A stretch of 64,000 nucleotides of DNA, from positions 246,083,323 to 246,147,322 of the forward strand of contig JBAIZL010000005.1 of the NCBI GenBank assembly GCA_036971475.1, in the 5' to 3' direction. This document shows positions 12,544 to 22,549 of this stretch, one piece after another (the stretch's first letter is position 1; each line of letters begins with the position of its first letter). The notes under the pieces are model-generated. The model made no database searches. It saw nothing but the letters and a program-made list of their open reading frames with translations, and had not been told where the DNA came from. Made by a program: the position numbers and the translations under genes. The DNA is from Prosapia bicincta (Eukaryota > Arthropoda > Insecta > Hemiptera > Cercopidae).

Positions 12544-13194
12544 AACTAAGTGAACACTATTAACTTACAATGGTGACGTGTTTCGAAACTGCCGTTTCAT
12601 GGACCTACTACCAAACTGCTACCTAACCTACTACCTAACTACCTTCTAACTTACTACCAAACTGCTACCTAACCTGATATCTAACTGCTACCTAACTTGC
12701 TAATCAACCTGCTACCTCACCTGCTACCTAACTATCTAACCTGGTACCTGACCTGCTACATAACTGCTACCTAACCTGCTACCTAACTGTTATCTAATCT
12801 GCTACCTAACTGCTACCTAACCTACTACCTAACTACCTAACTACCTTCTAACTTACTAACAAACTTCTACCTAACCTGATATCTAACTGCTACCTAACTT
12901 GCTAATCAACCTGCTACCTCACCTGCTACCTAACTACTATCTAACCTGGTACCTGACCTGCTACATAACTGCTACCTAACTTGCTACCTAACTGTTATCT
13001 AACCTGCTACCTAACTCCTACCTAACATGCTACCTAACTGCTATCTAACCTGCTACCTAACTGCTACCTAACCTACTACCTAACTGCTACCCAACTGTTA
13101 CTTAACCTGCTACCTAACTAGGTTAGGCTTCGTCAACGAAACGACAGTTTCGAAACGCGTCACTAGAGTAAGTCCAATAGTTTTCACTCAGTTA
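12544..13194. mobile_element. Foldback element with inverted ends around a tandem array
   Basis: The left end (12544 to about 12600) and the right end (about 13137-13194, read on the minus strand) are inverted copies. Shared blocks in order are AACT-AGTGAA, ACTATT, ACTTAC, GTGACG-GTTTCGAAACTG and CGTTTC, with scattered mismatches. The arms of about 50 to 58 bp enclose the CTACCTAAC-type tandem array. No transposase frame and no clear target duplication is visible. Foldback or MITE-like elements with internal minisatellites are known in insects; which family this is I cannot say. Confidence 0.65.
12601..13130 (+). repeat. 11/12-bp CTACCTAAC-type tandem array
   Basis: The array mixes CTACCTAACTG (11 bp) and CTACCTAACCTG (12 bp) with variants such as TTATCTAA, CTACATAA and TAATCAAC. 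A block starting ACCTTCTAACTTACTA recurs at 12641 and 12843, so a segment of about 202 bp with many private variants is duplicated in tandem. The array is confined between the inverted ends of the foldback element. Confidence 0.9.
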
Positions 13195-14390
13195 TTGATA
13201 CAATTATTTATCAAGTTTTATTACTTTCTTACACATTTTACTGTGTTATAGTTAAATTTATAAATTTAATTAGCCTTATTATTTACCAAATAATTGTTAA
13301 TTTTAAAAACAATTTTTATCATATCGCGATAAAATATAAAGTTTTAAAATTTGGGGAAACCTTGTAACGATTTTATACGGTTAAGTTTAAGTTACTTTAA
13401 AAAAAAGGGTTACGTAATTTGTGAGTGTTTCTTGGTTACCAAATTCCAAGTTGGACTGAAATAGGTCAACGAAACACTTATCTTCATTATACATTTTAAA
13501 CATAGTGAAATTTCTAGTTTAAGTGGACATTAATTCCGTACAAATCTATTCGAAGTGAACAAATTAAATTCGCTTGAAACATTGACGCATTTAGCTGACC
13601 TGTCTGTCTTGGAGACATTGAATGCAGCTACTTTGTAGGGAAGTACAATGGCGGTCACTAAAACCACAAAAGTTGCTTAGAATGGCTGAACGACGAATGT
13701 AGAACAAGTTGCGTAATTCATCACGAGTGAAATGAAAATTTTGCTTCCTCACGTAAACCAACACAACGGAATAGAAATGGGGATTTGTTTGTTTTCTGTC
13801 GTTATTCATTAATAATTCATTGTATCAGATCAATGTACCTCCTTAAAATGTCCACTCTCATGAATAGATTTTATCTACAGGGTAGGTAAGTAATTATTGG
13901 AAAATATATAGTTGTTATGCAATTTTTGTTATCTTCCGTAATTTTTGTTTAATTACCAAAAATCTTAAAAAAACGTTATTAGTGATATATATCTGAGTTT
14001 TATAGGCAAAATATACGTTTTAATAAACGCCATTCCTAAGCAATAAACATGCTATATACCTCAAATCTCAAATACATTTAAAAATTTCTTTAAGCTCATA
14101 CATGTTTATGTTGTACGTTCATGTTCATAACTTGTTAACTTGTCATCATAAGTACCAAGTGAAAACTATAGTATAATACGCTGGAGTATTGCTCCATTTT
14201 GTACCTGCCATTTATGATGACTGATTGGTTGTCGAATTATTGTTTAGAATGTTTGTGATATTTGGGTTAATTTGCATGTTTAATATTCTTGTTATTCTAT
14301 ACAAAAAGTTAATTATAAAGTTAACTTCATAAATTAAAGCTAAAAGGTTAATTAAAGTTAAAGCTTATCCCTAAACTTTACTCGTCATCA
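13195..14390. other. AT-rich non-coding stretch
   Basis: No gene is supported. The 72-codon minus-strand frame at 13591-13809 lies in a slightly GC-richer patch, but no domain, signal sequence or splice context could be recognised. Confidence 0.5.
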
Positions 14391-14702
14391 ATTTTAATTC
14401 CATCACAATTACAATAAATAATTCTAAAAGCATTTAGAGAAGTAAAAAATTTTCATTAGCAATTGCCTTGACATAACTCTAGAGTAAAAGTATCGTTAGT
14501 TACATAAGTTTTAAAAATGTGTTGTTTGTTAAATATTTTAGAGGTAATTTTAATGCCATCACAATTACAATAAATAATTTTAAATGCATTTAGAGAATTA
14601 AAAAATTTTCATTAGCAAATGCCTTGGCATAACTCTAGAGTAAAAGTATCGTTAGTTACATAAGTTTTAAAAATGTGTTGTTTGTTAAATATTTTAGAGG
14701 TA
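14391..14702 (+). repeat. 156-bp tandem duplication
   Basis: Two adjacent copies (14391-14546 and 14547-14702) differ at six positions, all within the first 85 or so bases of each copy. The last 70 bases are identical. A third copy begins (ATTTTAATG at 14703) and breaks off, which fixes the period at 156 bp. Confidence 0.95.
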
Positions 14703-14710
14703 ATTTTAAT

Positions 14711-15460
14711 GAAGTGAATAGATTTAGAACAAAATTAAGTTTCTGGTTTTCTGTATGGCTATTTAGCATATTGTAACTGTAATTTATTTCTTAGAATGTT
14801 AGGTGGCCAAAATCATAATCATTACAAAATCGGTATATATTCTCAGACTGGCCGAACCTAGGGCCAAACAGAAAGCCATCCAATAAAACTGTGCTTTAAA
14901 AGTCCTTTTACCTTTGTAAATATTAGATAATGGCAGTTAAAATAAATCCAAATACAAAAAAGTACAGTCTATTTTTTATAAACACTTTAGGTGAAAATAA
15001 TTTCCATTACATTTCTCAATTGGAAATCGTGACATGACAACGGAAATACAATTTTTTTTAAATATACTGCTAAATAAATATTTATAAGTATTATCAATAC
15101 ATGTAAATATTTGTATTCTAATATCTTCAACAATGTTTAGAAAATTCAGGGAAAAAAGCTTTTCCTATCGAACGAGTATAACATAAAGACCTCTTTTTAT
15201 CGTCATAGCAGGTACTGAATGTATTCATTGACATATTGTTTGTGATAGTCGTAAAATATTCGACAATAGGATTTCCCTGTAGACGATCTAATAAGGAATT
15301 CAGTGGTTATTTTGCATCATAATTAACACTCAATAACCAAATTGAAAGACTCTCCGGATGGGGATACTATTTCTCTAGTACAATTATAGGAAGCTTAAAT
15401 TCATCTTTCTCTCTCAAAATTAAAAAAAAAAAAAAAAATCATGATGGATTCTCCAAGTGT
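14711..15460. other. AT-rich non-coding stretch with poly-A
   Basis: Nothing is recognised apart from an A homopolymer at 15422-15438. That run could be the tail of an old retrotransposed copy, but no element body is recognisable beside it. Confidence 0.5.
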
Positions 15461-15649
15461 TCATACTTCCACACAAAATAGAGCCAGATGTCTACAACCT
15501 ATTTTTCTAAGCATATAGTTAATAAAGACAATAAGAATGACTACTTGTGCCCCACTAATGTGACTCAGGAGAAACACAGTATAACTGCTTTGTGTGGTCC
15601 AAACTGTATCCAACGGCAATGTGACCAGCATTACGCCTTGAACGCCCAT
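15461..15649 (-). other. Unrecognised open frame with one possible membrane segment
   Basis: This 62-codon minus-strand frame contains a hydrophobic stretch (TVFLLSHISGAQVVIL, then IVFINYML) followed by the basic RKIGCR, the pattern of a transmembrane helix with a cytoplasmic edge. It lies in a locally GC-richer patch, so an isolated exon of a membrane protein is possible. No splice sites or flanking exons could be defined, and chance remains the simpler reading. No function is assigned. Confidence 0.15.
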
Positions 15650-16606
15650 TGTTGAATCAATAATAGTTCATTACAGATATTTTTCCTTATAAATAAATTG
15701 AAAATAAGTGTAGCGAAACTAACAACAGTTTATAATAATTTAACAACGATTTCGAAATAATATTGTTCTATAACGCACTATGCACACTCTTTCTCTGTCT
15801 TTAGATGTAATGACACTTTTTGTAACACAATAACAACATATATAACCTATCGGATTCACTCCGAGCATTTACAATACTAAGATAATTTTATAAATAAATA
15901 AACCCCCAATGTACATATAAATATGCCTTACTTTAGCACCATACACGCAAACCACAAGAAAAAAAAATAAAAGGTTTAAATGTAATGTGGCTGGTGTAAC
16001 CCTCCCAAAAGCATTTGAAAATTGTGTCCATCCTCAACATGCCCAGATGCTACCACTGAACAGTGATGGGGGCTACATAGATGTCATGGGACCATCTGAT
16101 GGCATCCGACACCATTAGCCTTTTCATTATCTTTGCGTAACGAGGAGATATCTTCAACAACCGGATGACCTTTTCGTTGGTCACAGAAATCGAGGGTTCC
16201 TACCACTAGGGAATTGAGGGTCACTTCATAATCCTGTAAGTGCTCCCCTCTATACCATATCATAACTATCAGCAAGGCGTTTCTGTCATCGTATTTTTAG
16301 AAGGTTCACCAATTTGTTTCTCCAATGTAATTTGTTTGGATTTTCATGAAGCGTCTATTTAAATATTTCTTTAAATTTCTGATTTTATCTTTCGAGAAAG
16401 AGTCTACCCCTCACAACAACAGTGCTCTACTAAATGATATTTTTCTTCTTTCAGGTTGATACAATGAAATCTTTTAATATATATATATTTTTTTATTGCA
16501 CGCTCTGTTTAAACTTTGGTTTTTCAAAACAATAAACAATATACAATAACATTAAAAAACTAACGAATAACCAAGAACACTAAGATAAACAACCGACGCA
16601 TGCAGA
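15650..16606. other. Non-coding stretch
   Basis: No supported gene. A GC-richer patch at 16010-16275 holds a 63-codon minus-strand frame that matches no family I recognise. The rest is AT-rich. Confidence 0.45.
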
Positions 16607-16795
16607 ATGAGAGAAACGCAGAGAAGAAGAATTGAAGCTGAAGAAATGTATCCTTTAAGAAGATCGATTCAAACGTCAACCATGGAAAGACTAGGCGTTA
16701 CTGTGATAAACAAACTCATGAAACCAGAGGAAAGAACTGAATCCAGTATCAGAAGACAGCCAGTGTGTCATGGACGTGGGAGCATGATATTATAA
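16607..16795 (+). pseudogene. LINE reverse-transcriptase C-terminal remnant
   Basis: The frame reads RRRIEAEEMYPLRRSIQTST, then MERLGVTVINKLMKPEER, then IRRQPVCHGRG. Many insect and other invertebrate non-LTR retrotransposons end with a tail of the form RRRIEA-EM--LRRS, then (D/E)R-RN--I---M, then a (R/K)-RQL-W-GHV block. The order and spacing fit, but the GHV box is altered and the frame stops soon after. This is therefore an old fragment of a LINE ORF2 tail. No endonuclease or YxDD polymerase motif is present nearby. The assignment rests on motif memory. Confidence 0.45.
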
Positions 16796-16929
16796 ATCAA
16801 ACAAAACATCATCGACTGAACAGTTGCGGTAACACGAGAACGTGAAAAACCTGCATCATATGGAGGAAAGGTGAAATCACCATAACTGAAGATTAAACCG
16901 AATTGAGAGAAGAGCGCACGTACTCCCCC

Positions 16930-16931
<2 letters not shown>

Positions 16932-16972
<41 letters not shown>
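16932..16972. repeat. (TA)n microsatellite
   Basis: About 20 TA units, preceded by a C6 run at 16925-16930. It borders the left side of the palindrome cluster. Confidence 0.95.
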
Positions 16973-16976
<4 letters not shown>

Positions 16977-17012
16977 TATTAAATATGGTGATATGTTTTC
17001 TTGTAATATAGT

Positions 17013-17278
17013 TAATAAATTAAAAATATTTCAAAAACAAGAATACTTTTAATGAATATATTTATTCAAATATATTTTTTCGCCGATAAAATAGTACCAG
17101 CATCTTCAGGAAAATAATTATCTAATAAAATATTTTTACAAAATTCAGAATTTTGTAAAAATATTTTATTAGATAATTATTTTCCTGAAGATGCTGGTAC
17201 TATTTTATCGGCGAAAAGCTTTGAATAAATATATTCATTAAAAGTATTCTTGTTTTTGAAATATTTTTTAATTTATTA
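17013..17278. repeat. Near-perfect palindrome with arms of about 131-134 bp
   Basis: The arms 17013-17146 and 17148-17278 are reverse complements around the single central base 17147. The main differences are a 4-bp length change near 17080 (TATATTTTTT on the left against the AAGCTTTT counterpart on the right) and one extra A. The DNA could extrude as a cruciform, and a transcript would fold into one long hairpin. Each arm carries CTGAAGA, a stem and GAAA in outward orientation (plus strand 17185-17216; minus strand 17078-17109). The palindrome sits between two (TA)n tracts. It may be an inverted pair of ends of a retroelement such as a Penelope-like element, which is inference only. Confidence 0.92.
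17185..17222 (+). ncRNA. Hammerhead-like hairpin motif (putative)
   Basis: CTGAAGA (17185-17191), one T, a stem GCTGGTA/TATCGGC with a 6-nt loop, then GAAA (17213-17216) and AGCTTT. The order CTGANGA, stem II, GAAA is that of the hammerhead ribozyme core. It departs from the canonical core by the extra T before stem II and by a helix III (AAGCTT) with almost no loop. A sister copy at 17437 keeps the stem by compensatory changes. Self-cleavage is unproven. Confidence 0.35.
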
Positions 17279-17281
17279 TTA

Positions 17282-17282
17282 T

Positions 17283-17336
<54 letters not shown>
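17282..17336. repeat. (TA)n microsatellite
   Basis: About 27 TA units with one CA interruption, directly at the right edge of the large palindrome. Confidence 0.95.
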
Positions 17337-17340
<4 letters not shown>

Positions 17341-17426
17341 AAAAAACAACTAACGTTTGTATAAGATATAAAACTTAGTTTAACAACTAAGAATTTAACA
17401 TATGTATTATATCTTGCATTATTGTA
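17337..17426. repeat. Imperfect inverted repeat
   Basis: Nested arms AAGATATAA (17363-17371) with TTATATCTT (17407-17415), and CTTAGTT (17374-17380) with AACTAAG (17385-17391), form a hairpin of about 50 bp between the (TA)n tract and the next hairpin-motif copy. Confidence 0.7.
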
Positions 17427-17436
17427 TTATTCATTC

Positions 17437-17578
17437 CTGATGATGTTGGTACTGTTCATCAACGAAAAGCTTTGAATATAAATAAATAAAATAATTTTTG
17501 TATTTATATAGACTTAGTTGCTTATGAAAACAACTGAGGTTATTCAAATACAAGAATTATTTAATAGTTTTTATTCAA
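17437..17578 (+). repeat. Diverged foldback copy carrying CTGATGA...GAAA
   Basis: CTGATGA (17437-17443), T, stem GTTGGT/ATCAAC, then GAAA (17464-17467) and AGCTTTGAATA reproduce the motif in the large palindrome. The downstream segment 17471-17509 is inverted, with changes, at 17543-17578 around a small hairpin (CTTAGTTG with CAACTGAG). It is therefore a second, more decayed foldback of the same family. It is followed by a (CA)n(TA)n tract. Confidence 0.7.
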
Positions 17579-17587
17579 AAAATTGAC

Positions 17588-17588
17588 T

Positions 17589-17658
<70 letters not shown>
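17588..17658. repeat. (CA)n(TA)n compound microsatellite
   Basis: About 11 CA units pass directly into about 24 TA units, at the right border of the second foldback. Confidence 0.95.
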
Positions 17659-17662
<4 letters not shown>

Positions 17663-18913
17663 GAATTATATATCAGATAAAATAATTGAGATGTATAGAT
17701 TCTTATGTATGTTTCAACCCTAATTTCTGACTTACATTTATTTCTAATTTAGAATATAAACATTCCCTGGTAACTATTACACAGTTAAAATTAAAAATGA
17801 AACTGAACATTCGATAGCGTGATGTTAATTCCAATTTAGACAGACAGGTTGTAGTTACTAAGACATTTAGGGACGTTTTTGTTAAGGTTACACAACCAGA
17901 AATACTATTCATTATATTACACTCGCTTGGATTAAATTTTGTAGAAATAATTATGTCATTTATTTATTCAGTCGCTAAATAAACAAATGTCAGTACTTGA
18001 CTCGGAAACTAGTTTAATTACTAGAAATACTATTATTAGGTGGATAAATATAAATTGTTTCGGTTAAAACTTCCCGATGGTCTCACAATGTCTAATTATA
18101 ACGTTCTCCACTGTTCCCCAAAGCACGTTATATAATCAAACTGTCTCTACTCAACTGACTTACTAATCGACCTATTTAACGAGATTATACAATTGTGAGA
18201 GTTACGAAATACATTTGAATAGTTCCTACTGCTAGTGCATCGCCGCCTCTCGAAAACTAAGTAGGTTAGCTCGAACATCGCTTTAGAAAGGTTCTGCGAC
18301 CATATCGGGTATACTTTATTTGGAAACACTTTATCTTCGTGATTAAAATATTTCCGTTTAAGTTTATTTTCGTTTCAGTAAAACAATCAAATCTGTGTAA
18401 AACATCTAGTAACTTAAAAATGTATATTTTTTAAAAACGTTTAGCATTAACTTGTTTAAAAATTATTTCTGTTTCTTTTGTAGCCCTTCGCCGCGATGAT
18501 CAGCTAGTTTAAGGATCATCGCACAAACAGGATTGTAAATATCGGGAGGACTATGGTAGGGGTATTAAATAGCTGATAGAGAATGTAGATGTATAATGAT
18601 ATAACGGGTGTTAGATCACATATGTACCTGAAGAACACCTACTCTCAATTTGGGTCAAATTACCTATCTACCAGTTACACTACATCTTTTTGTTTATATT
18701 TCTAATAGAGGGTGTTATTTATCTAATGATGGAAATAAATAGGGTATCAGTTTTTCGTTTTTTATTTACTGCTAATAATATTCTAAGGGTATCATAATTC
18801 GCTTACTCTTAGTTGTACAGTATTTAAACGGGGCAATACTGTTCATAATAGTTTTTCTAACACATTCTTGTGACCTATATTTTGTCGTCCTATATTAATG
18901 GTTTTACAGCAGA
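17659..18913. other. AT-rich non-coding stretch with one short hairpin
   Basis: No gene is supported. A perfect 9-bp inverted repeat, GCGATGATC (18493-18501) with GATCATCGC (18514-18522), encloses a 12-nt loop. No T-run or coding neighbour suggests a terminator, and its role is unknown. Confidence 0.5.
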
Positions 18914-19245
18914 TGTGTGTGTGTGTGTGTGTCTGTGTCTGTGCGTCCGTCCATGCGTACGTACGTGTGTGTGTGTGTATGTGTATGTGTGTGTGTGTTT
19001 GTGTGTGTGTGAGTGTGTGTGTGTTTGTGTGTGTGTTGAGAGAGAGAGAGAGAGAGAAAGAGGGTGTGTATTTGCGCTCGTGCGCGTGCGTGTGTATGCG
19101 CGCGCGCGTGTGTGTGTGTCTGTGTGTGTGTGTGTGTGTCTGTGTGTGAGAGAGAGAGGGAGAGAGAGAGAGAGGGGTGTATTTGCGCTGGTGCGCGTGC
19201 GTGTGTGTGCGTGCGTGTGTGTGTGTGTGTCTGTGTGTGTGTGTT
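18914..19245. repeat. TG/GA/CG simple-repeat tract
   Basis: About 330 bp of (TG)n with two (GA)n islands (near 19039-19060 and 19148-19172) and a (CG)n(TG)n stretch near 19099-19118. A block of about 112 bp containing TATTTGCGCT is present twice, so the tract grew partly by duplication of a composite unit. Long cysteine/valine or histidine/threonine frames on the two strands are products of the dinucleotide repeat, not genes. Confidence 0.95.
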
Positions 19246-19956
19246 TTGCGTAGAAAAATAACTTATTGTAATTGAGTTTGAGAAAGCAATTCTCTGCTAT
19301 ACTTTTAGAAGCCTGCTCTCTATAAATCATTCGTAACATTGATAAAATGGAGCACACAGTTGTAAACACCTTTTATAGAAACAACCTCTAACTCGGGTTT
19401 ATGTTCTTACATTGACTTGTGAATGTGCGACGTTTTTTAATGTAAAACTTGACATTATTTCAGCAAGGTCTTCAGAGAGGTCGCCATCATCTATTTATAA
19501 GCGCAATCGTAGCTACAGGTTAATACCGTTACATAAAGAACATAATTTTGCATTTAAAGAAGTAAAACAAACATATTGTACATTTGTAAAGTTAATAGGT
19601 ATGTAAGTTATACCGCTTTATAAACTGATAGTTAAATTTTAGGGGTTGAAAAGTTTGCGATATACCTTACTTACAATGTCTTATTTTAAAGCAAAGTATA
19701 CCTTGTAATTAGATATTTATCAGGAATCAGCCAGTAATAAAGGTTTTGATCTTTAATTGAAAAAAAACTTTGTTGTTGATTGTTCCATTAGTGTCAGTTT
19801 TCGACCAAGGGGTTTTGGTTGAAAAATTGTTAATAATAAGTTAACATATTGAAGGACTGATAAAATTATAAATCTAACGCATAATCATGCGATAATATAG
19901 ATGCTTATCATATGGACGAAATGCCATTGCTTAAGGAAAAATATCACTCCTAAATA
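19246..19956. other. Unique AT-rich sequence just outside the satellite array
   Basis: No gene or repeat could be supported. A 64-codon frame at 19412-19606 has no recognisable domain. The last clearly unique bases end at about 19956, where the first satellite-derived sequence begins. Confidence 0.6.
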
Positions 19957-20318
19957 CCATTCCTAATGGTCTCGAGTCGTATAGAAAACTGTCGACAATG
20001 TCTGTACTAACCCCAGGAGGATTAGGTATTGAAGAATCCATTCCTAATGGTCCAAAGTCGTATAGAAAACTGTCGTCAATGTCTGTACTTTCCCCAGGAG
20101 GATTAGGTATTGAAGAATCCATTCCTAATGGTCCAAAGTCGTATAGAAAACTGTCGACAATGTCTGTACTTTCCCCAGGAGGATTAGGTATTGAAGAATC
20201 CATTCCTAATGGTCCAAAGTCGTATAGAAAAGTGTCGCCAATGTCTGTACTTTCCACAGAGGAACTAGGTATTGAAGAATCCATTCCTAATGGTCCAAAT
20301 TCGTATAGAAAACTGTCG
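19957..20318 (+). repeat. Divergent left edge of the satellite array
   Basis: The first partial unit (19957-19994) is a hybrid: CTCGAG of type A joined to GAAAACTGTCG of type B. Four B-type 81-mers follow, starting at 19995, 20076, 20157 and 20238. The first three carry CCAGGAGGATTAGG where the main array has CCAGAGGAACTAGG. The fourth has TCCACAGAGG and AAATTCG. The first regular type A unit is 20319-20400. Because four 81-mers stand together, one frame stays open from 19998 to 20438 (a 27-residue repeat) and one on the minus strand from 20404 to 19931. Confidence 0.95.
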
Positions 20319-22549
20319 AAAATGTCTGTACTTTCCCCAGAGGAACTAGGTATTGAAGAATCCATTCCTAATGGTCTCGAGTCGTATAGACAAACTGTCG
20401 CCAATGTCTGTACTTTCCCCAGAGGAACTAGGTATTGAAGAATCCATTCCTAATGGTCCAAAGTCGTATAGAAAACTGTCGACAATGTCTGTACTTTCCC
20501 CAGAGGAACTAGGTATTGAAGAATCCATTCCTAATGGTCTCGAGTCGTATAGACAAACTGTCGCCAATGTCTGTACTTTCCCCAGAGGAACTAGGTATTG
20601 AAGAATCCATTCCTAATGGTCCAAAGTCGTATAGAAAACTGTCGACAATGTCTGTACTTTCCCCAGAGGAACTAGGTATTGAAGAATCCATTCCTAATGG
20701 TCCTAAGTCGTATAGAAAACTGTCGACAATGTCTGTACTTTCCCCAGAGGAACTAGGTATTGAAGAATCCATTCCTAATGGTCTCGAGTCGTATAGACAA
20801 ACTGTCGCCAATGTCTGTACTTTCCCCAGAGGAACTAGGTATTGAAGAATCCATTCCTAATGGTCCAAAGTCGTATAGAAAACTGTCGACAATGTCTGTA
20901 CTTTCCCCAGAGGAACTAGGTATTGAAGAATCCATTCCTAATGGTCTCGAGTCGTATAGACAAACTGTCGCCAATGTCTGTACTTTCCCCAGAGGAACTA
21001 GGTATTGAAGAATCCATTCCTAATGGTCCAAAGTCGTATAGAAAACTGTCGACAATGTCTGTACTTTCCCCAGAGGAACTAGGTATTGAAGAATCCATTC
21101 CTAATGGTCTCGAGTCGTATAGACAAACTGTCGCCAATGTCTGTACTTTCCCCAGAGGAACTAGGTATTGAAGAATCCATTCCTAATGGTCCAAAGTCGT
21201 ATAGAAAACTGTCGACAATGTCTGTACTTTCCCCAGAGGAACTAGGTATTGAAGAATCCATTCCTAATGGTCTCGAGTCGTATAGACAAACTGTCGCCAA
21301 TGTCTGTATTTTCCCCAGAGGAACTAGGTATTGAAGAATCCATTCCTAATGGTCCAAAGTCGTATAGAAAACTGTCGACAATGTCTGTACTTTCCCCAGA
21401 AGAACTAGGTATTGAAGAATCCATTCCTAATGGTCTCGAGTCGTATAGACAAACTGTCGTCAATGTCTGTACTTTCCCCAGAGGAACTAGGTATTGAAGA
21501 ATCCATTCCTAATGGTCTCGAGTCGTATAGACAAACTGTCGCCAATGTCTGTACCTTCCCCAGAGGAACTAGGTATTGAAGAATCCATTCCTAATGGTCT
21601 CGAGTCGTAAAGACAAACTATCGTCAATGTCTGTACTTTCCCCAGAGGAACTAGGTATTGAAGAATCCATTCCTAATGGTCTCGAGTCGTATAGACAAAC
21701 TGTCGCCAATGTCTGTACTTTCCCCAGAGGAACTAGGTATTGAAGAATCAATTCCTAATGGTCTCGAGCCGTATAGACAAACTGTCGCCAATGTCTGTAC
21801 TTTCCCCAGAGGAACTAGGTATTGAAGAATCCATTCCTAATGGTCTCGAGTCGTATAGACAAACTGTCGTCAATGTCTGTACTTTCCCCAGAGGTACTAG
21901 GTATTGAAGAATCCATTCCTAATGGTCTCGAGTCGTATAGACAAACTGTCGTCAATGTCTGTACTTTCCCCAGAGGAACTAGGTATTGAAGAATCCATTC
22001 CTAATGGTCCAAAGTCGTATAGAAAACTGTCGCCAATGTCTGTACTTTCCCCAGAGGAACTAGGTATTGAAGAATCCATTCCTAATGGTCTCGAGTCGTA
22101 TAGACAAACTGTCGACAATGTCTGTACTTTCCCCAGAGGAACTAGGTATTGAAGAATCCATTCCTAATGGTCTCGAGTCGTATAGACAAACTGTCGCCAA
22201 TGTCTGTACTATCCCCAGAGGAACTAGGTATTGAAGAATAAATTCCTAATGGTCTCGAGTCGTATAGACAAACTGTCGCCAATGTCTGTACTTTCCCCAG
22301 AGGAACTAGGTATTGAAGAATCCATTCCTAATGGTCCAAAGTCGTATAGAAAACTGTCGACAATGTCTGTACTTTCCCCAGAGGAACTAGGTATTGAAGA
22401 ATCCATTCCTAATGGTCTCGAGTCGTATAGACAAACTGTCGCCAATGTCTGTACTTTCCCCAGAGGAACTAGGTATTGAAGAATCCATTCCTAATAATCC
22501 AAAGTCGTATAGAAAACTGTCGACAATGTCTGTACTTTCCCCAGAGGAA

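Noticed and set aside
12601..13130. Interstitial telomeric repeat
   Set aside because: CCTAA occurs in the monomer, but the period is 11/12 bp with CTAC/CTG interruptions, and the array is confined between inverted ends of an element.
16084..16275. 63-codon minus-strand frame in a GC-richer patch
   Set aside because: No motif or family could be recognised, and no flanking exons or splice sites were convincing.
18870..19369. Long cysteine/valine-rich and histidine/threonine-rich open frames
   Set aside because: They are translations of a TG/GA microsatellite and have the composition expected from dinucleotide repeats.
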